64,000 nucleotides of DNA from Siphonodentalium dalli (Eukaryota; Mollusca; Scaphopoda; Gadilida; Siphonodentaliidae). Numbering within the stretch: the stretch's first letter is position 1; the number at the start of each line of letters is the position of its first letter. The notes beneath the pieces are model-generated. The model had not been told where the DNA came from and made no database searches. It saw only the letters and a list, made by a program, of their open reading frames with translations. Of the stretch, positions 1 through 11,296 are shown piece by piece. The DNA lies in contig CP136063.1 of the NCBI GenBank assembly GCA_032622095.1, forward strand, positions 32,738,987 to 32,802,986, read 5' to 3'. The position numbers and the translations under genes are program-made.

Positions 1-1590
1 AGATAGCATCACAAATATAAATGGATATATTCGATATTAAAGGAAATATTTGATTGATCATAACCAAATATCATTTGATTAATTTCTAATACCAAATATT
101 CGTAGGACCCTAATTGTCATCTGTTATACCAGACGAGTCCTTGAATTCGACCAATATAGTCCTTGAATAGTCCTTGAAATAAATAGTCCTTGTATAAAGT
201 GCAGACCCAAATAATAGTGCAGGGGAAATCGGAGCAAAACATAAAAATAACTGATTAGGCCTAACAAAATAATACCTGTGTAACTGGATCCCAAAAATGT
301 TGGTCGGTAATTTTTTTTTTTTTAAACCTATTTTGGTGGGGCAACTTTTTGGGATAATATTTGTCTGCGATTCATGATCAAGCAACATTATTCATTTGTT
401 CAATTTGAGTTTGCATCAGTAGAGGCAGTCAGTGCCAGTCACAGTTTTTTTTGTAATTTTTGCATGGCTCCCATGGCATGTGTTGATGCCAAATTGGATT
501 TGAGAAGAAATTAAATAGGTTAAATGATGCAAAACTAATACCTAATCATGTGTCACCGATAGTAGAGTGCAATGCCAGCATTAATTGGTACACGCGGTAG
601 TATCAGATACTTAGTAGCAATTCTCGAACTGTCTGGAAGTGTCGGCGACCTTCAATCAATTCCGACCCTTTGAAGTTTTCTCTGATCTTCCGACAAAAGC
701 ACGTGTGCAGTCACTGTGTATCAAGTCTGAATGCACACAAGGAAGTGACAACGTAAAAGTGACGTTGTGTGGCAATGCGTGATTTCGTAACTTAATAGTT
801 AATACTGCACGAAAGCAACATGGATTCAAATTGCAATCACACCACGACATACTAAAAACTTTTTTACAGTGGGGTTTATAAAAACTATGTAAGTCGACAA
901 AGTTTGAAGATTGAGATCAGCTGCACAATGTCTTCACTCTTTCCGTTCTTCCTCCATGTTGTGATATAATATGATTAGTTCAATTGAGTGACCAAACAGA
1001 CATCGTAGTTGAAACAACCCAAAACCTCTTTAACTTCTTCAATTATCTTCCCTTTTACCAAGGAAATTGAATAGGGATCTCGTCGATTCGTCCCGAGTAC
1101 GAACGACTTCGATTCGTCCCAACTTAGAAATTTACTTTGATTGATTCGTCCCATGTTGGCTACTATGGTTGTTTCGTACCCCGAATATAATTATACAACC
1201 AGCTAATAAATTTAATATCATAACTTTCCATTGTATTAACATGCTAATATGTGTTCACTTATGAGTACTGACAGGTTGTTTTCACAACACGAAGACCACG
1301 GAGGGTCTCCCGTCTGAATAGGCGTCACATTGTTTTTACAAGTCGACGCTCATGTGTGACCACTGGTCTCATGTGCCGATGACCACTGTTCAGTGATCAA
1401 ACGGAATGCATTTATAACAATAACAGTTCCGTAATCCGATTGTAGCTAGGCCTACATGCAATCATTATCTCGAGATTGCCTGCACGGTGGGGATTGGGAT
1501 TCACGATTTTCTCGAGGAACGATTTCCGACGCTACGAAAATATAGCAGATGTGTTTCGAATGCCCATTGACAGCTAACGTAAACGAACGA
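1..1590. other. AT-rich intergenic DNA, no gene seen
   Basis: I see no coding exon, RNA gene or complete transposon here. The open frames are short, overlap on both strands and have no recognisable protein character. A short phrase, GATTCGTCCC, recurs three times between about 1080 and 1155, which may be a small local repeat. Confidence 0.5.
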
Positions 1591-1595
1591 TCGGG

Positions 1596-2066
1596 CCCGA
1601 TTGGCCGATTGTGGTTGGGTGATAATAATTATTAGAGCACAATCCCATTGTTGCAATCGTTCCCTGATTTTTGGTAAAGTACACCAATTCCCAAGGCTGG
1701 TTAAGGAATAGTTCAATGATTATCCCATTGTTAGGCACCCGCAACTCATAACAAACAAATCGCACGGGCGCTTCAAAGTGGGAACAGTCCTTGTTGTTTC
1801 GGACATATCTATTCTCATTCAGTTCATGTTAATCACGTTTTTTGGGCGTGGCAAACCGGCTATTGTGTCCAATCGCGGCCAGCGCACGGCACATTTCCAG
1901 TTTATTGCATTATGTGGGATCAATTGTTCTCTAAGTCGGTCAGAGCACGCGAATTGTTCTTTACCAGAATAAATCTCGTCTCCGACTCGATTAATTATGG
2001 CAAAGAACAATTCTTGTGCTCTAACCATTACTTATTATTATTGGGCTGTCCGACAATCGGTCAATC
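1596..2066. repeat. Imperfect inverted-repeat (foldback) element
   Basis: Arms near 1602-1642 and 2014-2062 are imperfect reverse complements: GATTGTGG..TGATAATAATTATTAGAGCAC on the left is mirrored by GTGCTCTAACCATTA..TTATTATTGGGC on the right. A second nested pair, GAGCACGCGAATTGTTCTTT (1944-1963) and AAAGAACAATTCTTGTGCTC (2002-2021), lies inside. The unusual density of overlapping short frames on both strands follows from this symmetry. It is probably a non-autonomous DNA transposon remnant; no target duplication is evident. Confidence 0.4.
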
Positions 2067-2246
2067 TCGTGCATTTTCGTGCAACGAGATCTCGCGATCG
2101 GCCGACCACATGACACCGTCTCCTGTCCGTCTGTAGACGCAGTACATATCGCGTTTCTGCGCAAGGTACCCACTCAACGCACCACGTGATATCAATTTAA
2201 ATTAACTTGGTAGTTTATATTTTTTGAAAACCCAATAAAATGGGGA

Positions 2247-2378
2247 CAGTCGGCGACTTTTTCGGCGGTCGGTCGGGTTAGCAGAAACAGTGTACTTTTT
2301 TTTTTTTTTTTTTTAATTTGCAATAAATTGGTCTCAGTCGGCGACTTTTTTAACGGTCGGTCGGGTTAGTGGAAACAC
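2247..2378 (+). repeat. Duplicated GC-rich CGGTCGGTCGGG repeat
   Basis: Two copies of a ~44-bp motif (2247-2290 and 2335-2378) share GTCGGCGACTTTTT, then CGGTCGGTCGGGTTAG, then a GGAAACA- or AGAAACA-type ending. They are separated by a run of 19 T (2296-2314). A diverged third copy lies near 20017-20075, also followed by a T run and a GGCCTTA phrase. The motif-plus-T-run arrangement suggests ends of a dispersed short element. Confidence 0.45.
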
Positions 2379-2845
2379 GGGTATTATTTTTTTAGGCCTT
2401 ATACAAATTATTTTTATAGTACTAGTAGGTCAGGTATAGGAATCAACATACCGGTACATTTAGTATGCGTCATCAAATTTTTATTCAATACTGGTATTCA
2501 AATGTTCACATGTATGTCATATACTTGGAATATGTACGTCATGCATAAAGCTATAAGCTCATCATTTTGAGATCAGAATCATATAGAAATTTTGAGTTTG
2601 TGTGTTGATTTCAATTTTTTAGCCTCAAAATTATTATAACTGTAGACCCAAATAGCCACTGTGCAGGGGGGCTCGGAATTTCAAAAGAAACTAATAAATG
2701 TGCATGCATTGTTTATTTGGAGCCCTAGATTAGCTTTTCCTAGTGGTTTATTAATATCAAGAATTTGTTTCTTTTATATGCTCACATCAATTCATGCACA
2801 TGTATCATTAATCCATATTAACATGCTTCTTTTGTCGTTTTGCAG

Positions 2846-3065
2846 TCTGACAGTGCTAGTGCTATTGATGGAAGATTTTGAAGATGCTGAAAGTATCCAA
2901 ATTCACATCAATGCAATGAATACAGAGTGTTCGAAAACAAGGCCAGATTTGTTGTACATTAAGGATAAAATGTGGAAAACATATTTCTACAGGAATTAAT
3001 TTATTCAGTCGCATTCTACTGATGAATCAATCAAACAATTTCCGGCATTGAAGGTTCCAGAAATG
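2846..3065 (+). pseudogene. Exon-like fragment of an unidentified protein, one in-frame stop
   Basis: The segment is bounded by an acceptor (pyrimidine-rich tract ending TTTTGCAG at 2845) and a strong donor (ATG|GTATGT at 3066). Between them one frame reads MEDFEDAESIQIHINAM.. ..ECSKTRPDLLYIKDKM.. and later STDESIKQFPALKVPEM, broken only by TAA at 2997-2999 inside an FYRN-stop-FIQSHS stretch. The pattern of acidic start, EC-K-RP, K-M--T, aromatic-R and P-AL resembles a region seen in large invertebrate/fish gene families of unknown function; I cannot name it. The readable sequence continuing across the stop argues for a decayed exon. Next downstream signal: acceptor TTGTTAACAG at 3186, with no convincing continuation. 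Confidence 0.4.
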
Positions 3066-3360
3066 GTATGTTCAGTTATCCATATTATGCATGTAATTTC
3101 TGTATGTAAAATACATGTATTTTACATGGCCACACCAATAATTGACAACATTACTCACCTGCGCGCGAGCGGTTCATTGTTAACAGGCCAGACAAATTGT
3201 CTTCTATCGGTACATTTAAGGCCAGTCCAAAACATGTCATCTCTCACGGATGCGGAAATTAGTCAAGTCTGTGTGATATCTGGTATTGTATTAATGCACG
3301 ACCACCAGAAACCATACGTCTGGCATATACAGGCTTGATGTAGAACATTTTCAACCATGA

Positions 3361-3444
3361 TGCTTGTTTGGGGGAGGTCTCGAAAGCTTCAAATCACTAA
3401 GGGACTTAGTTGAATGTATCGGTCGGAATAATCTGGTCAAGAAG
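3361..3444 (+). CDS. Candidate exon: end of a death-effector-like domain
   Basis: The frame beginning after a TGA at 3358-3360 is open to a good donor (AAG|GTACAA at 3445). It reads LESFKSLRDLVECIGRNN then LVKK. The spacing of L--L--LV--IGR-(D/N)LV--L matches the last two helices of death-effector domains (FADD, caspase-8 and c-FLIP type), which bind one another in apoptotic and immune signalling complexes in the cytosol. The exon ends in phase 0, as required to join the candidate exon at 6127-6301, which begins LIADINRKMG. The 5' boundary is unclear: the only nearby acceptor-like AG (3375-3376) lacks a pyrimidine tract, so this may be a decayed exon. The first four helices of the domain were not found upstream. 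Confidence 0.3.
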
Positions 3445-6126
3445 GTACAATATGATATGTTTTACTTAAATAGCTCAGAGTTAGCCGCCCACGCTTGGTA
3501 GCTTTCGGGGTCATATATAGCCCCTGCATTCGTCGGGGAAATCCTGATCCACCACTGCTATAAATAAGAGAGGACTGGTAATTATTTAAATAGAAAGTCT
3601 ACCATATGGGTTATCCCACGAACAATTATTTTAAGTGGCCTGGCGACTCGGTGCAAGATAACGGCTTATCTACATTCCGACTTAATTGGAACTAGAACTC
3701 AGTGCGTTCAACACGTAGGCAATGATTGAGTTGTCAGTGGACACATATTACATCGTCTGTATTATCCATGTAAAACACCAAATACACGATAATTACAGAG
3801 ATTACATGCATGTGTGTATCCACCCTTAGGGTTTATCATCAAATCCTTCTATAAAGATAACAATTCATCCGATAATCCCATGAACAGCAACAAGCGGGCG
3901 CAAATTACGTGTACGTACATGATCATATTAACTTTGTGCATGTGTTTCTATCACATATCGAGTACTGTATACTACAATGTATATATATAGGTCATTGGAC
4001 GGAATATGTAGTTAATTAAAACTAAAATGTGGTTAATTGCAGGTCTTGAAAATTTTACATAATCTCTTTTTCGTTCCCATTGTCGATGCTTAGTAGTAGA
4101 TAGCCCGCAGTTCGATTCCATGGAATATTCTGCTAACATATACTATATGCAGTGTTTCTGCCAGGCCGGCTGTGATTCCGTACCACAGACCCAATCCTCC
4201 TGGTCATAGCATGAAATCCCGCTCATACACAAATAAAGTTATTAAAAAGTTATGTAGTCTTGTCTGTCTCGGCAGGCTATATATGATATCTAACCTTATT
4301 TTCATGAATAATGACAAAATGGAATCGACGCAGTCCATCTTCAGAAGAAAAAAAAGAATAACAGCATGAACAAACCATAAATAGTGCCACCCCACAAATA
4401 GTTCCATGGGATTCCCCCAGGAGGAGAGGGGAGATATTAGTAGTTCAATTTACTTCAGAATATGGGAACGTGGATCATAAAAACTGCCTCATTTATTATC
4501 TTGGCGTGAATATTGATGAGGCATTAATTCATCATTATTCCAACTTGTATAAAACATGTGTATAATTTGAGGCATGAGGAAACACAAACATCGTATCATT
4601 TATAGTAATATAAAATTGCGACTTGGCTTACTATTGTTTTAGGGCAATGGATCGTTAATTTAGTGGTTGCCTTATTGTCGCGAACTGAAGCATGAAAACA
4701 CTTGGGCTAATGGCGATCATTATAAATGAATCTTTGTGCAACATACAGAAGTTTGCGGCTTCATGTTAATGCATGCCCTCATTCAGAGTAAGAGTTTGTC
4801 TAATGTTCCTTCCTGTGCTGGCTTAGATAATCATTCCGATGTGATGCATCCAGTAGAAGTGTGCAGACAACTGCAGTTGACTGTGTCACAATAATAGAGA
4901 TAATCAAAGCTATTATTCCGCAGTCATTGAATATCATGTAATGTGCACAACTAATAGTCAGGCCAAGGACGCCCAATGTTTTGCTGCTCTTTTGCAGTTG
5001 AATCATCAGATACTAATACATATAATTTGATATAAATGTGTGAGACAGGGAATAAAATACAGTCAGTGAGAATGGGTTTGTTTATCTCTTTTTTATATCA
5101 GATTTATCATCTTTTTAAATTTAGTTTGCACCGCCATTTTGTCTTGTTGCTTACCTGTGATCGCCAAAATTTCTCAAAAGTTATCTCAAAATCCTGATGA
5201 AAAATGCCCCTCATAACAACCGATCCATAGTTTCAATTAGTTTTTAATAAGGGAAATTGGGTTAGAAAGTTGCGACTTATACATTGGCCGGTACGGTAAA
5301 TGGTAAATTACAGATAAATCAGTCTTCAAATATTTAATTATTTACTACGTTTCCCCTATAGCAGCTATCGGACCCATTTCCCTGACCCCTAGTGGAAACC
5401 CTGCTATATGTCCAAGGTCTTGAAGGTTACCTGAACTTAAAGCTTTGGCAAATAGCTTCAATCAGTGGAAATTTCCCTAACAAACTTTTTTATATCACTG
5501 ATGAATAATAAATATAGAACAAGAATTATGAGATATTTATCTGTATTAAGGATATTGATACAAGTTAATTTACTTGTTTATCCCATTTCTTTGAGCTTGA
5601 TTTAACCTACAACTTTTTCCTAATTCAGCATTATTTATGCTCCCAATTTTCTAAAATTTCTACAGTATATAGGTCCATTATAGCCTGTTTAAATCATTCC
5701 AGTCTCCACTGCTATTATTCACTCGTAAATTCCAGTCTCGACTGCTAATATTCACTCATAATAAGGATCGGTCATTCTTTGAATATCATGTTTGTTGCAC
5801 TTGATCGAGTAGTGATGGAGTAATGATTGAGCTAATTAATCAGCGATAGCGAGACCTTCACCAATTTCATCAGCATAACCAATTGCACAACCAGTTTTTT
5901 GTTGCAGCATTTTCATCTTAGGTAACCTCTCGGCAAACTGAATGATCATATGCCTCTAATCTGCATGCTTGTGATTCAACTTTAACAAACCTAAACTTTA
6001 AATATTAAAACACAGGCTAGAATTTTCAGGGATCAATTGTTATATATAGTTGTGCTTATTTTCAAGTTATTTGGACTCCGAGAGGAACATTATTTAAGTG
6101 TCTAATACCTAAACTTCCTTCTTCAG
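3445..6126. other. Non-coding, possible long intron
   Basis: AT-rich sequence with no protein-like frame or recognisable transposon. If the flanking candidate exons belong to one gene this is its 2.7-kb intron: it begins GTACAA and ends in a pyrimidine-rich CTTCCTTCTTCAG. A short repeat (CCAGTCTCCACTGCTA and CCAGTCTCGACTGCTA) lies at about 5699-5750. Confidence 0.35.
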
Positions 6127-6301
6127 CTGATTGCCGATATAAATCGGAAAATGGGGTTCGACCTCGATGTGACGATGCAAGCGTCATTAATAATTATGAC
6201 AGCATCAATTCTGAGGGAAGCCGCCAGAAATAGCGAGTGTAAAAAATTAGTCTCGGCGATGGATACTGAGTTGGAAACAGTGATAGAAGAAAAGCACCAA
6301 G
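6127..6301 (+). CDS. Candidate internal exon, helical protein downstream of a DED-like segment
   Basis: A 175-nt segment bounded by CTTCCTTCTTCAG at 6126 and CAAG|GTAGTT at 6302 is open in one frame for 58 codons. It reads LIADINRKMGFDLDVTMQ.. and ends ..LETVIEEKHQ plus one base. It is clearly richer in G+C than its flanks, as coding exons in this window are. Predicted content is mostly helical, charged at the end, with a possible short coiled coil. The phase-0 start fits the end of the 3361-3444 candidate exon, giving NLVKK-LIADINRK across the junction. The function is unknown; the DED link rests on the upstream segment. Confidence 0.4.
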
Positions 6302-6720
6302 GTAGTTTGTGTTAATATAATAAATTGTACTTCCTTCAACAAAGTTAGGGGTGGACCTCATTGGGTGTACTGAGTCAGCCAGTCCTTCGATTTTTAGGTG
6401 CACAATTGCTTTGGCATACGGAAAGTTGTTTATTGATCATCATCCTTTATGGTATATATATACATTCTCCAATTAGTCAGCAGAATATGTGAATCGAAAC
6501 TCTACGTTAATAGTTTGGAAAATCACCTTATCTTTTTGTTTCAACTATTTACGTTCCGTATTTAATATGAATATATGAATCGGACATGTAGTTCTGTGTG
6601 TCAATAAAAAACAATAAAATTTGCTCATCACAATAAAGGTTATATAAGGTGAACAAATAATAATAGACTGGTCAATTCATAATGTTGCCAATTATAGTAT
6701 ATCATTCTAGGTTATCATAG

Positions 6721-6820
6721 GACCCTGTGAATAGATTCAAATCGGTGCGATTTGAAACTGTTCGTCTGATTCGTTACAAAATCGGCTACGATGATGCAGA
6801 TTTCGTCGAATCTTTGGCAG
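6721..6820 (+). CDS. Weak candidate exon of unknown protein
   Basis: The 100-nt segment lies between an acceptor-like TTATCATAG (6720) and a donor-like GCAG|GTGCAT (6821). One frame is fully open and reads DPVNRFKSVRFETVRLIR.. ..DDADFVESLA. It has higher G+C than its surroundings. It starts in phase 0, but the preceding candidate exon (6127-6301) ends in phase 1, so the two cannot be joined directly; an exon between them may be missed, or one of the calls may be wrong. Confidence 0.22.
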
Positions 6821-6839
6821 GTGCATTTCTGTGATTTCT

Positions 6840-8720
6840 ACAGACCACAATGCTCTTACCAGAAAATAAAATTCACTATAATAGTATATGACTTAAACGT
6901 ACAATTATGTTAGATGGCAGAACATGTAACCCAAATGATCTAATTAATTGACCTAATCTGTAATAATAAGTGAGCAAAAAATTGCCATACAAGGCTGTGT
7001 GCCAAATTGTAGATTTTTGTTTCATTTGCATTAATGCGAGTTGGAACCTAATTTTGAAAATATTGTCCGGTAAGTCTATCGGTTCAAGCGACAGACAACA
7101 CAATCATCGCAAGTGTAGTGAAAAATACTGTGCTGTTCAATGAAATGAAACAGTCATCTTACAGTAGGCATATAAAAATTTACATTGACATTGTTTCTCT
7201 CATGAATGCATGCTCATATCTGTACTCAACAATTTCTTGAGCACAGAAAATACATAGAGGTGTATAAATAAGCACATAATCTGTGTATATTGCTGCTACT
7301 TTGACAATCACCAGGCAGGTTTCGCCAGTCAATTTTAGGTAACAAACAATGATTAGATTCGAAATGAACACACCTGATTCACAGGGACATAGAGAATCAA
7401 ATCTGTTTTTGTGTGGTCTAAAAACCCTTCAGACCTAATTAAACCGATTGACACTAAATATGGAATCGTCCAATATGTCAAAATTAATTCATTTTCTTAA
7501 TCAGTGTATTCAATTTCACTCTCAAAAGAGAGGTTTTCCCGAAGGGTTCGACTTTGAAAAGTGTCGCCATTTAACAAAAATGTGCATAGATATTGACATG
7601 CTCTGATTTTCATATTATTAGTATAGTCATTTGCAATATATTTGATGCAAATACAAAAATTTAATGTCATAATTTCTGCATATGAATTTTCATATCTCGA
7701 CATGTGGACAGATAGACAATTTTACAATCCATATTTTCAGAACTAAAGAGAATCACAGCTATCCTGTGTCTGCCACATCTGCAACATGAGAAAAATGATA
7801 TGTTGTATGTAATTGATCAGGTAGGAATGTTCGTTATCTTCCAGCAATAACACCAACTTTATATATAAAATGTTAATAATTAATTTTTCCCTACTTAATC
7901 TGCACTCCTGGTAGCTCAAGAAATATCGCAGGCACTTGTTGCCAGTTGGAAGTTTCCTATAATCATTGTATAGAGTGTTAGAAAATGTTTCAATCGACTC
8001 AATATGATTCAATAGTCCAAGTGGGCAAATTTACATGTTGATAAAATTGGAAGCCTGAATTGGAAGCATGTGGTAAATTGGCCATCATTGTAACACTGAC
8101 CAGTGGGTTGTTTCAAACATGTCTCATTAAATGTTAACCCGAAACAGTGGCATATATCAAATATTCCTGTTTAGTCATGGCTTTGTTCTGGGAAATACCA
8201 ACTAGTTGCTACAGTGTTGATAGGGTTAGGCAGCCATTTTTTTGTATTTGGTCCAATTGGGTTCTTTTTCTCTTTCTGAAATTAGTTTAGTGTTCAAGAA
8301 AATGGCAAAAAATGTAAAAAAAAAAAATAGCCATTGTGTGGAAACATGTAAAGCGACTAGGCAACCAGTTTTTGTAACATCGGGAGAATGAATATATATA
8401 TATATGAAACCGAAAGGATATATCCTGTAAAACTATTTGTGCGCTGTGATATACTGCAGAAGTTATTTATAGCGCCCGCTCTCCCGCGGCGAAGCCGCGG
8501 AAGCGAAGCGACCAGGGTATACGTATGCGAATATGAGATATACTAATCGACTTTTTCGGCCCAATCTTAACATAGATAAAATTACCTAAAATGGATAATT
8601 TATTCATAACTGAAGGGTCAGCCAGGGTCAGCGGAGTCCAAAATTCTATTGTTGGCAACGGCCGCCATTTTGTTTTGATTAATTCCCACCTCGATCGGCA
8701 GCGAACAGTGGCTAATTAGC
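6840..8720. other. Non-coding AT-rich DNA with one small GC-rich hairpin
   Basis: No gene recognised. A compact hairpin CCGCGGC-GAA-GCCGCGG occupies 8484-8500 and is followed by AAGCGAAGCGACCAGGG, standing out sharply from the AT-rich context. Such GC-rich hairpins can mark transposon ends, but no matching partner end was found. A 12-bp TA run lies at about 8394-8405. Confidence 0.4.
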
Positions 8721-8742
8721 AGCGATTATCGTTTGTTGTGAT

Positions 8743-9136
8743 TACGTCCTTTTTTCTTGTAAATAGGACATACTATTCCAAATAACCAGCTTTCTGGAAT
8801 AACACCAGTGTTCAAAATCAAATTAAATAGGTTACAATAGAACTTCACTAAAATATGAGCAGTACTCTTAATATAGGAGTTATTAATAACATCGTAACCA
8901 CATACTTTGCCAGTTTTTAAAGAGCTAATGGCCTTTAGTATTTCTTCTGCACTAAATTGTACATTTAGAAAATTATTACTCTCAGTGGTATCAAATTCAT
9001 TCAAAACTTTACTATGGTTTGATATATTATTAGAGCGTTTCATGAACTCATACATATCTGACAAAAGTACTTGTGGTTTTTCCTTTGAGGCACCAGCCTT
9101 AAGAATTTTCCAATATTCCTTTGGCGTGGAACGCAT
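8743..9136 (-). pseudogene. LINE-A ORF2 linker and start of reverse transcriptase
   Basis: The frame contains YWKILKAGAS, then SAEEILKAISSLKTGKVCG with DVINNSYIK, and ends with GVIPESWLFGIVCPIYKKKG. The E--KAI--LK-GK--G-D motif followed by P--W--GI--PIYKKKG is the entry block of non-LTR reverse transcriptases. The catalytic palm should follow but is absent from the next 250 bp. The upstream part (9150-9500) contains linker fragments such as DIQNKMRNIYYDNKPWFNK in diverged form. Confidence 0.7.
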
Positions 9137-9659
9137 TGACTTTAGCTACTGACCAAGACTTGTTTCATATGAGTCGATGGCTTTATTTTAAACGTTTTTG
9201 TACTCTTTACTAAGACGTCTCATATTATCCTTATCCAACATTTATTGAACCACGGTTTGTTATCATAATAAATATTGCGCATTTTGTTTTGAATGTCCAA
9301 AGCTTTTGTCCGCAGATTCAGTAAATATGCTTCCATGTGACTTTGAGAATTTACTAGCCACTTCTTGAGTAAACTCAAGATTACCATTCAATATGCACTC
9401 TGAATTTAATTCAATTGCTTTGATACTATCCATATCCAAGTTGAATATAAACTCTTGTTTCTTATCTTCAAAGACCTTTAGTTGGTACATAATAATCATT
9501 ATTATCTTGTGATTCTGTATTTATTACACACTTTGTTTCCAGAGAGAATGAAAGGGGATTATGTACGTCCGAGTAAAGATCACAAAAATCAAGAACAAGA
9601 AAATCATGTATCTAAGGCATACATAAATGCGAGGATACACAGTAGTCAACTACGCTACT

Positions 9660-10340
9660 ATCCTTACACGTCAATTGCCCTCTCTCTCGGTCAGCCACAA
9701 TTCTTCCATTGCAAATATACATATCAGATCCCGCACACATATCAATAAATGTGCGACCATAATTATTAACTTTGTTATTTTGCGAATGCATCCACAGTGA
9801 TATACCATTTCAGTCAATATATGGGTGCTATCAAGGGTCTCAATTCCAACCCCTACTGTATCTTTAGAAACGATAAAATCCTTCAACAGAGCAGTTCTAG
9901 CATTAAAGTCACCCATAATGATGACATATTCTTCATCATTAAATAGGTTATAAATTTCTCTTCGTATTTCATTGAAACTTTCTGGTTTAGAGAATGGACT
10001 ACTTTCAGGTGTTATATAAATAGAACCAATTACTACAGAGTGATTCCATTTTTAAGACAGAAAACATATTTACTATTAGAGTTTACAATTTGTATGAAAG
10101 GAAGCAATTCATTTCTAACAGCGATCACAATACCACCTGATTTTATTTTCATAATCGGTTGTCTATTCATAAAAATTGTGTATCCTGGTATGCATGGTGC
10201 ATCAATATCATCAGTTTTTGATTCTAATAAACCAATGAGATCATAATCTGAAATAAATGTATAAATTCAGGACATTTAAACTTTTTCAATAAACCACAAA
10301 CATTTAAGGAAAGAAATTTTGCTTTAGAGCTAGAAACAGT
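9660..10340 (-). pseudogene. LINE-A ORF2 endonuclease fragments
   Basis: Minus-strand pieces read FLSLNVCGLLKKF, the N-terminal APE block, then after a break DAPCIPGYTIFMNRQP and SGGIVIAVRNELLPF. These are followed by VIGSIYITPESSPFSKPESF and MGDFNARTALLKDF. GDFNAR is the canonical metal/DNA-binding motif of LINE endonucleases, which nick target DNA to start reverse transcription. Stops near 10036 and a frameshift near 9740 break the domain. An apparent 68-codon open frame on the plus strand at 10040-10246 is only the antisense shadow of this region. Confidence 0.75.
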
Positions 10341-10344
10341 TTTG

Positions 10345-11296
10345 GTATTTTATCTCCACCTGGCCTGTCCTATCCTGGAGTTGATTCTTTGCCTGGAGTT
10401 CAGACTGAACTGCTTAGGTTGTGTTTTAACAGATTGAGTGTCCATTTCGGTATCATCTGGAAGAATGTGTTCGGCATCATTAATGAAGAGTTTACCACGA
10501 ACTAGTCGCACTTTTTTGTTTTGCTTTCTGGCTTTTCGCACAACTGGGTAAAGCTTTCTACGAACTTTCTAGATTTCCGGGGAAAACTGCTCATTGATAT
10601 AGTGTCTACTTCCCTTCAGCTTTGGTGCTTTGTTTTGGATAAGTTCCTTGTCCTCAAAGAATGAGAATTTCACAATTATACTTCGCGGTCTGTTATGGGG
10701 CAAGCTTGTTGTATTAGAATCTGAGTACCTGGAGTTGCCTGCATTATTACTTCTAGTAGTAGGAGATGCTTGGGTTCTTGTATTTACAAATTCACTGTTA
10801 ATTTGTCCAATTATGTGGGCTCTCTCTATGCGAATACTTTCATGGTCATTGATTTTCAGCTGTTGTCTCCAGAATTTCCTGATTGTGTGTTTACAGTCCT
10901 CTATTTCTTATGTTTCATCAATCCCAGTAAAAACTAAGTTATTTGGCATACTACGACATCTTAAATCCAAATAGCTTTCTTTCATCTCATCATATTCTTT
11001 CTTCAGTACTTTGTTATTCTGTTGAAGTGAGGTTTTTGTATTTCATGTTGTTCCAATCGTTTAATCACATTGTCAAACTGGCTGGAAATAAAGTCTACAC
11101 TCTGTTTATACCCTGTCACTGTTTCTTTTCTGCTAATTATTGATGCTTTCATTTTGGATATTTCTGTACCGTACAACTGTTTATATTTGGTTAGGTCTTC
11201 ATCGTAACTTGCGACCTTATTGTCCACATTAGTTAGTCGTGTGTCAAGCCCATCGAACTTGTTTATAACGAACCAAATACGCGATAACTTCAACAA
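10345..11296 (-). pseudogene. LINE-A ORF1 (L1-type ORF1p-like RNA-binding protein)
   Basis: Known L1 ORF1 proteins form coiled-coil trimers that coat the element RNA. Here the first part (11003-11296) is heptad-rich: KFDGLDTRLTNVDNKVASYD and further coiled coil. After a frame break come the L1 ORF1-style RNA-recognition blocks: NLVFTGIDE, IRIERAHIIG, RPRSIIVKFSFFEDKELI and LKGSRHYINEQF. The basic C-terminal block RKARKQNKKVRLVRGKLFI follows at 10420-10541. At least two frameshifts or stops (near 10560 and 10985) prevent a single reading frame. It sits directly upstream of the endonuclease fragments, the normal LINE order. Confidence 0.75.

Noticed and set aside
8484-8500. GC-rich hairpin as a Helitron 3' end
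   Set aside because: The stem is good, but no CTRR follows at the right distance on either strand and no TC start was found for it.
10040-10246. 68-codon plus-strand frame
   Set aside because: It is antisense to the LINE-A endonuclease, which reads on the minus strand with recognisable motifs.
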